DNA of 64,000 bases from VXNE01 sp965217825. Its GTDB lineage: Bacteria; Pseudomonadota; Gammaproteobacteria; Pseudomonadales; Azotimanducaceae. A model generated the notes under the pieces. It was given only the letters and a program-made list of their open reading frames with translations. It was not told the origin of the DNA and ran no database searches. Positions 34,632 to 42,499 of this stretch are shown here, piece by piece. The stretch is from NCBI GenBank assembly GCA_965217825.1, contig OZ244571.1, positions 4,092,001 to 4,156,000 of the forward strand, given 5' to 3'. The position numbers and the translations under genes were made by a program. Each line of letters begins with the position of its first letter. The first letter of the stretch is position 1.

Positions 34632-36245
34632 TCATTTGCTGGATTCCGTGAGTTGGCGAGCCAGCGCCTCTCCGGCCGACGTGCGACGGTAACGCTGGTT
34701 CCTGCTCGTGGGCTTGTCCGGCAAGGTCATTTCGATGAGGCCGGCTTTGACGGCGGGATTGAGGTACGTCTCCAGAAAATGTGGGCGGTGCGCGATGCGC
34801 AGAAGCCTCTGCAACCCGAGGCGGCGCATTTCCCCTGTCAGCGCCAGGACCAAGAGCCCGACTTGTTCGGTGACTTGTTCGGTATCTTGTTCGGTGGGCG
34901 ACTCTCTTTCTTTATATCTCAATAACTTATCTTGTTCGGCGTCCTGTCCGGCATGTTGTTCTGCTCCCCCCCACTCTTCCGACCGCGAAAACTCCTCGTG
35001 CGCCGGCAGCCGAACGAGAAACCAGGTGCGATCATCGTCGGTCTCGAACCTCGGCGCCGGTGAGCCGTTGTTGCGCATCGCTCGCAGGATCTTCGGCACG
35101 CCCGTCGAGCGGCCTTCAGCCAGGTCCAGTTCCTTGAGAAACTCGCCGATTCGCCGGTTGCGGTAGCGGCGGCTCACAGCCTGGCCCCGTTGCAGATCCT
35201 CCATCCGGATGGAGCGGTCGGCACCGGGATAGCTCAGCACCAGCAGTTCGTCCGGCATGATCCGCACCTCCACCGGTTCGCGCTCCTCGTAGGAGCGGTG
35301 GTAGATGGCGTTGCCGAGGGCTTCTTCGATCGCTGCTACCGGGAAGTTCCAGAACCGATCGGCTTCGGGCTTGTCGGCGTGCTTGATGACCGCTTCCTTC
35401 AGGTAATTGCGCTCGATGTAGGTAATCGCATCGCGCAGGATCGCCGCCAGCGGCCCGCGAAACTCCTTCTCCTCGAAATAGTCGCCGCCGGGGCCGTCCG
35501 GAAACCAGACGACATCGATCTGCGCCGCGGGGAAGAATTCGTGCGGACGGTCGTTGAAGAACAGAAGGCCAACGTTCTTCGGGAACAGGGCTTCCGAGGG
35601 ACCGCCGACGATGTTCATGCGTCGTCCGAGTGCCTCCATTGACAGCTCGGCTACTTCCTGCAGGAGGTCGCTGCCGACATCCTGCAGGTGCTGTTGAATC
35701 AGGCGGAAGGAGAGGTCGTCTAGCGAGGCGTTTCGGTGGTAGCGGTCGTCGAACGGCACGGTCGCGGCCAATCCGAGCAACTCGCGCTCGTCCTCGCCGC
35801 GCGCCCGTACCGTGCTGCTGTGCTTGCGGATGTAGTAGGCCCAATCGCGGCTGCCGGTCGAGAGGCTGACTTTTGTCCTGTAGGGCCGCGTCTCGCCGCC
35901 GGGGGCATAGAGGATGAGGATCGTCTTGCCGTCGATCTCGTGAACTGCCGTCAACGGATGGTACGGGGGCTGAATCGCGGAGTTGCCCAGGTTGAGCATT
36001 TCCTTCTGTATGCCGTCGATGGCATCCGGGTCCAACCCCTTCGGCGGCAATACGGGACGGCCGTTCCGTTCCTCCACGCCCAGCACGACATAGCCGCCGC
36101 CGAGATTGTGGAAATCGTTGGCAAACGCGCCGAGCGTGTGCAGGACGCTCTCCGGGTTCCACCCGGCCTTGTACTCGACGCGCTCGCTCTCGATGGTGCG
36201 CCGCCGCAGGAGGCTGTCGATGTTGATGGGCAGGGCGACTGTCAT
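34632..36245 (-). CDS. AlbA_2 (Schlafen-type) ATP-binding protein in hsd operon
   Basis: 537 residues. The N-terminal AlbA_2 domain reads ESERVEYKAGWNPESVLHTL and GGGYVVLGVEE; such domains bind nucleic acid. A GHKL-type ATP-binding region follows with VAAIEEALGNAIYHRSYEER and ELLVLSYPGADRS. The C-terminus has a linker rich in acidic residues and a winged helix (FLETYLNPAVKAGLIEMTLP). It overlaps the hsdS stop by four bases and is followed by its own duplicated end and hsdM. COG2865-type proteins are regularly found inside type I R-M operons, where their role is not settled; regulation of restriction is a common suggestion. Confidence 0.85.
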   Translation of the reverse strand: MTVALPINIDSLLRRRTIESERVEYKAGWNPESVLHTLGAFANDFHNLGGGYVVLGVEERNGRPVLPPKGLDPDAIDGIQKEMLNLGNSAIQPPYHPLTAVHEIDGKTILILYAPGGETRPYRTKVSLSTGSRDWAYYIRKHSSTVRARGEDERELLGLAATVPFDDRYHRNASLDDLSFRLIQQHLQDVGSDLLQEVAELSMEALGRRMNIVGGPSEALFPKNVGLLFFNDRPHEFFPAAQIDVVWFPDGPGGDYFEEKEFRGPLAAILRDAITYIERNYLKEAVIKHADKPEADRFWNFPVAAIEEALGNAIYHRSYEEREPVEVRIMPDELLVLSYPGADRSIRMEDLQRGQAVSRRYRNRRIGEFLKELDLAEGRSTGVPKILRAMRNNGSPAPRFETDDDRTWFLVRLPAHEEFSRSEEWGGAEQHAGQDAEQDKLLRYKERESPTEQDTEQVTEQVGLLVLALTGEMRRLGLQRLLRIAHRPHFLETYLNPAVKAGLIEMTLPDKPTSRNQRYRRTSAGEALARQLTESSK

Positions 36246-37804
36246 GCTGGAGCCGTGGCGGTCGCCGGTCGTCCCGCACGCCTTCGGGGCTTGGTGGTCG
36301 AATCCCCGACCCGGCTGGCGCGGATGCGGGCGAGAAGCGCCTGCGCCGGTTCATCGTCGGGGTCCTGGGAGACCAGTTCGCCCGAAAACGCCTTTTTCAG
36401 GATGGACTGGCGGAGCGCGTCGGCGCGGGCCAGGTTGGCGTCCATCTCGGCTTGAAGGGTGTCGACTGCTTCAAGGCGCTCATTGAGAATCCGGACAATC
36501 TCCGCCTGCTCCGCGATAGAGGGAAGAGGAAGCACAAACCCGCGAATATGGCCTTGATTGATCTTGTAGATGCCTGCCGTGGTTCGAGCCGCGTTCTCGA
36601 TTTGCTGGCGTACGGTCCAGGAGTTCCACGCCAAGAGGAAGTACTCTGGCTGAACGGCGCTCGTGTCCAGCCGCACACGGATCATTGTGTCGGGAAACGC
36701 GACTGGCGTCGGTTCATTTAGTACACGGCCGCCAATACCAACCAAATTCTTGCTGCCGTTGCCTCGCGAAATGAATATGTCGCCGCGCTTTACGAGGAAC
36801 GGCTGTGCGTCCTCCTCGCTCCAGTCGCCTTCTTTGGACTCTCGAAGGTCGATCTTGGCACTCTTGAGCGCGGTGAGGCGAAGTACGGGAAAGCCCCCTT
36901 CTTTGTCTTTGGCGGACCGACCGTTGACGAGCGGTGCGTCGAGCAACGCCCGCACGTGGACGCTCGGCCAAGGCAAGCACTCCGATGTCCAAAGGAGATC
37001 AAATCCGGCAGGCTGCTTCGGCTTTGGGGGTTTCTTGCCGTTCTCCCCACCATTCGTCCATTCGGCGACGGCTCGCTCCCAGTCTTCGAGGGCAACCCCA
37101 TAGCCCGTTTCGCGTTCTTCGCGTAGGCGGGAAAGGAGGATGTCGGGGCATTCCAGCTTGGCGGGGTTCTCGGCTCGCCACTGGGCGGTGAGTCGGCCCT
37201 CGAAGGCGGACTTGAGAAGCGATTGACGATAGAGGTTGATCGTCTTTTTCGCGTTGCGAAGGCTCTCGACTCCCCTGGCGATCTCGCCGAAGAGAGCCTC
37301 GATCCTGTCTACGATTCGGCGTTGCTCGTTCGTTGGCGGCAACCCGATTTCATGCTCCTCGAGAATGGTGGCAGGTACGCGCTTTTGGCCGACGGCTCCA
37401 CTCATGTTGTGCTCGGCGTGAAAGCGAAATGCGCGGTTGGATACAGCGTGATAAATGAAGCGTGGATCGACGCCGTTGGCTGGCCTCAGCACATGAAATT
37501 CGGTCGATCCAAAGCCATATTCGCTCACCAAATCAGGCACGATGGCCATCTTGCCGTTCTCCATGCACGGCGTGATCTTGGCGAATAGGACGTCGCCCTT
37601 CCGAAAAGGGGTGTAGCCCTTCCGAACGGCCCCGAAACTCCGGGTCTCGCTGACGTCGATCTTGCCGGTTTCTGCCTCGACGGCCGGCATCGGCACGAAG
37701 GACACAACGGTTTCAATTTCGATGGCGTTCTTGTCGACGCGTGGGTTAATCGCGCATATCTCGTGGAGTGGCACGTTAGCCCATCCGGGAGGACAGTCCG
37801 TCAT
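36242..37804 (-). CDS. hsdS: Type I restriction specificity subunit HsdS
   Basis: 520-residue DNA-recognition subunit with two target recognition domains. TRD1 starts WANVPLHEICAINPRVDKNA and ends in the first conserved helix near PPTNEQRRIVDRIEALFGEI. TRD2 covers SVHVRALLDAPLVNGRSAKD to LPLPSIAEQAEIVRILNERL. The two EQRRIV / EQAEIV helices form the spacer coiled coil. It starts within the last codons of hsdR (ATGA overlap at 37801-37804) and overlaps the AlbA_2 gene at its end, so the operon is tightly coupled. Full length; the target sequence cannot be read from the protein. Confidence 0.93.
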   Translation of the reverse strand: MTDCPPGWANVPLHEICAINPRVDKNAIEIETVVSFVPMPAVEAETGKIDVSETRSFGAVRKGYTPFRKGDVLFAKITPCMENGKMAIVPDLVSEYGFGSTEFHVLRPANGVDPRFIYHAVSNRAFRFHAEHNMSGAVGQKRVPATILEEHEIGLPPTNEQRRIVDRIEALFGEIARGVESLRNAKKTINLYRQSLLKSAFEGRLTAQWRAENPAKLECPDILLSRLREERETGYGVALEDWERAVAEWTNGGENGKKPPKPKQPAGFDLLWTSECLPWPSVHVRALLDAPLVNGRSAKDKEGGFPVLRLTALKSAKIDLRESKEGDWSEEDAQPFLVKRGDIFISRGNGSKNLVGIGGRVLNEPTPVAFPDTMIRVRLDTSAVQPEYFLLAWNSWTVRQQIENAARTTAGIYKINQGHIRGFVLPLPSIAEQAEIVRILNERLEAVDTLQAEMDANLARADALRQSILKKAFSGELVSQDPDDEPAQALLARIRASRVGDSTTKPRRRAGRPATATAPA

Positions 37805-40551
37805 GCCGCAAGCGCCTGATTCACCTCGGACATGACGTCATCCATCCCGTCGCCGAAGAGGACATACATCCGTCCCAGACCGCCATGTGCATCAAAGGGG
37901 GCCATATCCAGATCGTCGCGCTCAATTGTGAACGAAGTTGCAAGGTGGTCGCGAATCATGCGGAGCCAGTCCATCTGTTCCTCGGAGAACTTCTCGCCCG
38001 CCCCGGCGTGACGATTCATGATCCAAGTCTGGAAGTTCTGCCCGACCCGATCAGAGTGGCGGGTCAATGTTTCGTCGAGGCCGCTTACTCGCCGGATGAG
38101 GGCAACAAGCGCTGTTAGTTCGTTGACCGGGTTCTCGCCCTTGTAGTCGTCGAGATGCGCATAGGCGCGCCAGACGGTGAGTGGGGCCAGAAGCGGACGG
38201 TCCTCCTTGAGCTTGGCCATCACGTCCTTGATCATCGCGAAGGTGACTGCGGCGCGGCGGGCGGGCTGGGTGAAGTAGATCGTGAGAGCCTCGATCTCGT
38301 CGCGGTTCTCCCTCAGGTAATCCTCGAAGTCCTGCGCAATCTGCTTCGCGTTCGCGGCCACGTCGCCAGCCCATTCTGCGCGCAGGAGCGTGTCCAGGTT
38401 GTCGTGGTCGATGGTCTGCTCGTTGTCGCGGCGGATCGTGTCCATCAGGTTGATGACCGGACCGGTGAAGACGTTGGCTGCCCGCTTGATCCGCTCTTCG
38501 CGCGCTGCCCGCATGTCGGAGTCGTCGGGTTCGGGGTGGCCGGCGGCAATGGCATCGGCTTCGACCTTGTCGGCGTCGATGGCGTCGAGCAGATCACGGA
38601 CGATGGCGGACAGGGACTTGCCGGCGGCTTGTTCGATCCTTGTCTGGTCCTCGGCGCCGAGCTTGTTGTCGAGGCGCGAGAGGCGCCCGGCCAGCGAACT
38701 CACCGTCTCCTCGGACCGGTCGCCCATCATCAGCCACATGGCAAGGTCCTTGAACGGGACGGAGGGCTTTGTGTCGAGCGGCTGGCTGTCGGTCTTTATC
38801 GACTTCGTGACTCCCACGGCATCGACGATGACGTAATGCGTCTTGGCGGGAGCGGACGGCGTGACCTTCCGGAGGTCGTCCGGCATGAGAACGCGGGTGC
38901 CGCGGCCCTTCATCTGCTCGAAGTAGTTTCGGGATTTGACGTCGCGCATGAACAGCAGGCACTCGAGCGGCTTCACATCGGTGCCGGTGGCGATCATGTC
39001 CACGGTGACGGCGATGCGCGGGGAATACTCGTTGCGGAAGGCCGCGAGGGTGGACTTCGGAGTCTTGGCCCCATTGGTGATCTTGCGGCAGAACTCGTTG
39101 CCTTCGCCGAACTCCTGCCGCACGGTCTGGATGATGTCGTCGGCGTGGCTGTCGGTCTTGGCGAAGATCAGGGTCTTGGGAAGCTCCTCTCGGCCGGGAA
39201 ATATTTGCGGCCAGTTGTCGTGGAAGGCGCGAATCACGGTGCGTATCTGGTCGGGGTTCACGACCGAACGGTCGAGCTGTGAAGCGGTGTAGACCGTTGG
39301 CTCGTCCTGGACTTCCCAGCGGCGCGCGCGGGTCTGCCGCTCCCGCTTCTCCACGAGTTGCTCGGCCTTGATGGTTTCGCCGCTTTGCGTGATTTCCGTG
39401 TCGATCAGGTAGATCTCGTTGCCCACGTTGACCTTGTCCGCCACAGCCTCTTCGTGGGTGTATTCGCTGACGACATTCTTCTGAAAGAACCCGTAGGTGC
39501 GGTTGTCCGGCGTGGCGGTGAGGCCGATCAGGAAGGCGTCGAAATACTCGATAACCTGCCGCCACAGGTTGTAGATCGAGCGGTGGCACTCATCGATGAT
39601 GACCACGTCGAAATATTCGGGCGGGAGCGCGGCGTTGTAGACGACCGGCAAGGGTTCCTTGCGGTGCCATTGTCGCTCCTCGGGATGCTTCTCTTCCGCG
39701 CCCTCCGCGAGTTCCTCCCCTTTGAGCGTCGCGTACATGCGCTGGATCGTGGAGATGACGACCTCCACATCGCCGGCGATGGAAGGCGACTTCAGGCGCT
39801 GAACGTTGTAGAGCTCGGTGAACTTGCGGTTGTCGTCGTTTGGGATGAAGGCCATGAACTCCTGTTCGGCCTGCTCGCCCAGGTTGCGGGTGTCGACCAG
39901 AAATAGGACACGCGGTGTGCCCGCATGCTTCAGCAGGCGGTAGACCTGCGTGATGGCCGCGAAGGTCTTGCCGGATCCGGTCGCCATTTGGACGAGAGCG
40001 CGCGGCTTGTCGGCCTTCAGCGAGGCTTCGAGATTGGTGATCGCTCTGAGCTGGCACTCGCGCAGGCCGACCGGGTTCAGCGGCGGGAGTGAGGCGATGC
40101 CTGATCGAAAGGATCGTGGGGCGAGCGCCCAAGACTGGAATGTCTCCGGGCGGTGGAAGGTGAAGGTCTCCCGAGAACGCGGATTCGGGTCGCGCCCGTT
40201 CGTGAACCGCGTGATCTGCCCCGTGCTCTCGTAGAGAAAGGGCAGAGGTTCGGCGTTCGAGACCCACTTGAGCTTGGCCTTGGCGTAGCCCTCCGACTGC
40301 TCTTCGACGGTTGTGAGCTTGGCGCCCCAGTTGTCCGGCTTGGCCTCCACGACGCCGATGGCCTGTCTGTCAACGAAGAGAACATAGTCGGCAGGTCCGA
40401 TGTCGGTCTGGTATTCGCGCACCGCGATGCCGAGGCCCGCGTTGAAGTCGAGCGCGTCTTTGTCCTGCACGTGCCAGCCCGCAGCCCGGAGGCGATCATC
40501 GATCCGGTCGCGGGCGATTTGTTCCGGGGTCTGGTTGACGTTCTTCGGCAT
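37801..40551 (-). CDS. hsdR: Type I restriction endonuclease/translocase subunit HsdR
   Basis: 916-residue motor and nuclease subunit. The nuclease motif is IGPADYVLFV then VVEAK (D55, E69-A-K71). Helicase motifs follow: Walker A MATGSGKT (about 189-196), the DECH box in IIDECHRSIYN, then LTATPDN and MIATGTDVKPLECLLFMRD. The C-terminal domain binds the HsdM-HsdS core. This is the EcoEI-like family. It is the first gene of the minus-strand operon, and ATG at 40551 is supported by the family start. All catalytic motifs are present, so restriction should work if hsdM is expressed. Confidence 0.95.
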   Translation of the reverse strand: MPKNVNQTPEQIARDRIDDRLRAAGWHVQDKDALDFNAGLGIAVREYQTDIGPADYVLFVDRQAIGVVEAKPDNWGAKLTTVEEQSEGYAKAKLKWVSNAEPLPFLYESTGQITRFTNGRDPNPRSRETFTFHRPETFQSWALAPRSFRSGIASLPPLNPVGLRECQLRAITNLEASLKADKPRALVQMATGSGKTFAAITQVYRLLKHAGTPRVLFLVDTRNLGEQAEQEFMAFIPNDDNRKFTELYNVQRLKSPSIAGDVEVVISTIQRMYATLKGEELAEGAEEKHPEERQWHRKEPLPVVYNAALPPEYFDVVIIDECHRSIYNLWRQVIEYFDAFLIGLTATPDNRTYGFFQKNVVSEYTHEEAVADKVNVGNEIYLIDTEITQSGETIKAEQLVEKRERQTRARRWEVQDEPTVYTASQLDRSVVNPDQIRTVIRAFHDNWPQIFPGREELPKTLIFAKTDSHADDIIQTVRQEFGEGNEFCRKITNGAKTPKSTLAAFRNEYSPRIAVTVDMIATGTDVKPLECLLFMRDVKSRNYFEQMKGRGTRVLMPDDLRKVTPSAPAKTHYVIVDAVGVTKSIKTDSQPLDTKPSVPFKDLAMWLMMGDRSEETVSSLAGRLSRLDNKLGAEDQTRIEQAAGKSLSAIVRDLLDAIDADKVEADAIAAGHPEPDDSDMRAAREERIKRAANVFTGPVINLMDTIRRDNEQTIDHDNLDTLLRAEWAGDVAANAKQIAQDFEDYLRENRDEIEALTIYFTQPARRAAVTFAMIKDVMAKLKEDRPLLAPLTVWRAYAHLDDYKGENPVNELTALVALIRRVSGLDETLTRHSDRVGQNFQTWIMNRHAGAGEKFSEEQMDWLRMIRDHLATSFTIERDDLDMAPFDAHGGLGRMYVLFGDGMDDVMSEVNQALAA

Positions 40552-40675
40552 GCGATAAAGGCGGCGACGGGAGGTTCTGGCTACGACCGCATCATTCAGA
40601 AGAAAGCACAGTACACGCCCACGATGACCACGCCTAGGCAGAAGATTCCGAATAGGTGTCTACCAAGGCCCGTAT

Positions 40676-40980
40676 CTACTCCGAGATGACGTTCGTGTCG
40701 ATCAGCCACGCGAGCGGGGGCGATCATTCGCGGTCCTTTCTGGAGAACGACGGCGGCCTGTAGCCGCAACGCGGCGGTGTCGGCAGTTCGACTCCATACC
40801 ACTCTCCAAAGTGCCGCGCGAAGGCTTTGGACGGCTTGGGGCGGCGCTCGGTCTTCTCGCGCTTCTCGTGGATCAGGCGGCGCACGAACTCTTCCATGGA
40901 CGCCGCACCTGCCGGGCCTCGTGCTTCAGCCAGGACTTGTCGGCGGGATCGATGTCCCGGACGGTGAGACTTGTCCTCAT
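40676..40980 (-). pseudogene. FitA/FitB-type toxin-antitoxin remnant
   Basis: Antitoxin part from ATG 40980: MRTSLTVRDIDPADKSWLKH, then a frameshift near 40925, continuing in a second frame as SMEEFVRRLIHEKREKTERR to PPSFSRKDRE with stop at 40724. Toxin part: only PPLAWLIDTNVISE remains before a stop at 40676, the first strand of a PIN domain, and it is not in frame with the ATG overlapping the antitoxin stop. Both partners are broken. It lies just upstream of hsdR and may have supplied that region's promoter. Confidence 0.78.
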
Positions 40981-41192
40981 GGCGGTGCCCCCTGTTTGGC
41001 GGCGATTAGCCGACTTGCCGGACCGGTGCGACAGCAAATTATGCTATCAGGCGGGATAGGTCAAAGTTCACTGCGGATAAGTGCGACCCCTGCACAATTG
41101 GATGGCGAGCAGCGGAGGGAATACCTGAGAGGAGGGACAAAAAAGATTGAAACCGTCGCTCCGCTTGTGTGACCCGTAGACGGGCGGAGGCG

Positions 41193-41514
41193 GCTTTCCT
41201 TCCGAAAAGTCGGCGATCTGCGCCAGTCGGACATTGTCCCAAAGCGAAACTTCACCGCTGCTCCTCACTTCCACACCGTCTTCGAAACCGTGGAACGCCA
41301 AATACAGGATTGGAAACTCCCAATCCGTCCTTTGTGACCAAGCATTCAAGCATTTCTCGAATTCATGCGGTGTCCTCGCCGGCCGGAGCTCCGGTCTCCT
41401 GGCCCCATGGTATGCCGCCACCGACGACAGATTCTCCTTCACGGAAACGCAGCCGTCCGTGTCCCATCTCGTCTCAATACAGAAAATGCCTTTCATGCGA
41501 TAGGCCGTCACCAT
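41193..41514 (-). pseudogene. N-terminal half of a DUF6642-like gene
   Basis: Starts MVTAYRMKGIFCIETRWDTD, with PILYLAFHGFEDGVEV in the middle and RLAQIADFSEGK at the family break; the following codons (PPPPVYGSHK ...) leave the family. This is the first half of the same kind of protein whose second half is at 29875-30178. The last shared codon is AAG at 41195-41193. The real start may be the ATG at 41496 (MKGIFCIE). The halves are in opposite orientation, so an inversion of 29.88-41.19 kb would rejoin them. Confidence 0.7.
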
Positions 41515-41762
41515 CCACCAGCCGTTCTTGGATCAACCCGAGTATATCTTGAGGTGCCCTTCGTGACGCAAATCCCCGCGCCGCCCTCGCCCAGCCACCT
41601 GGCCGACGACCCACCGCCGAATGGATCCATGCCTGATCCGCCCCCGGGTCCGCCATCGCTCTGTCTTCCTAATGTCGAGAAAACTGCCTCAGCCCCTTTG
41701 CAACCACGAATAAGGCTCCGCTACCACGGCGCTATCCGACCAGCGCGAACGAGGAGCCAGTG

Positions 41763-41960
41763 ATGGGTTTTGGTTTTGTCGTCGGTATTCTCTCCGGGTT
41801 CGCGCTCTACCTCTTCACGGACCTGTCGTCGGGCATTTGCTTCATCTTCGGCCTTGTCATGTGGGTTCTGGGGTTCCTCGCCAGCGTCGCGACTGATACA
41901 CAGCAAGATCGGAAAGCCATGAGGCGGCTCCTTCGCCGGTTCGAAAACTCCGACCGCTGA
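41763..41960 (+). CDS. Small two-segment membrane protein
   Basis: 65 residues: MGFGFVVGILSGFALYLFTD is one hydrophobic segment and GICFIFGLVMWVLGFLASVA the second, followed by a charged tail (QQDRKAMRRLLRRFEN). GAGGAG lies six bases before the ATG at 41763. No family recognised. Small membrane proteins in defence islands can be effectors, but there is no direct evidence here. Confidence 0.55.
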   Translation: MGFGFVVGILSGFALYLFTDLSSGICFIFGLVMWVLGFLASVATDTQQDRKAMRRLLRRFENSDR

Positions 41961-42115
41961 CACCTCACTATCACGCACTCTCGCTAGCCGGTTTAATGCT
42001 GGAACATGTCCCGGCCAGCGATATCCGCGCGCGCAGGTGGCACCAGAGCCAGAATCTCCTCGTCCAAATCGCTATCGCTCGAACATCGGGTCCCGCGTTG
42101 CCCACACTTGGAACC

Positions 42116-42499
42116 TTAGCCCGGCCAGCGTTTCTCCCGGTAGGCGAGTAGCGCCGGGCCCAACAGTTCCTCTGTGGCGTTGTTGAGGCGCGCAAAGAAC
42201 ATCTCCCGCTGCTCGGCCTTTCGCGCAGCGAATACCGGCTCTGCGGCGGGACGAACATCGATACAGGCCACCAGGCGGTCGTCGAGGGCGCGGAAACACA
42301 CGGAGAAATCCGTAGCAGCCAACGCTCCCAGTGCGTTCTTCACGGCCGTGGTCAACCACAGCTCCCAGCCGTCGCGGTGGCGTCCGTGCACAAAGGGGTA
42401 ATCCGACTCGATCCCGACCGGGTGTCCGGCATCGTCTATGCCGACAAGCAGCGTACCGCCGTTCGTGTTCATGAACGCGGCGATGGTCTTCACAACGGC
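42116..42499 (-). pseudogene. AlbA_2 domain half of the gene broken by IS1182 copy 2
   Basis: Codes KTIAAFMNTNGGTLLVGIDD, GHPVGIESDYPFVHGRHRDG and AARKAEQREMFFARLNNATE, ending at 42116. The NTNGGTLLVGIDD strand-turn is the AlbA_2 core. The first strand of the same domain (EPSVVEFKSTARLNL) lies on the other side of the IS, at about 44320. Rejoining across one CTAG keeps the frame but leaves TAG where a tryptophan codon would be expected, so the target may already have carried a stop or the flank changed on insertion. Confidence 0.8.

Larger units (their letters stand above)
33754..35165 (-). repeat. Direct repeat of about 580 bp inside the hsd operon
   Basis: Copy A (33754-34330) and copy B (34586-35165) share the hsdM 5' end and the last 180 codons of the AlbA_2 ATPase, with long identical blocks such as the coding of TLPDKPTSRNQRYRRTSAGE. 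Middle parts that code an acidic linker have diverged. Copy B is part of the full-length gene and copy A is a fragment placed before the real hsdM. Confidence 0.85.
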
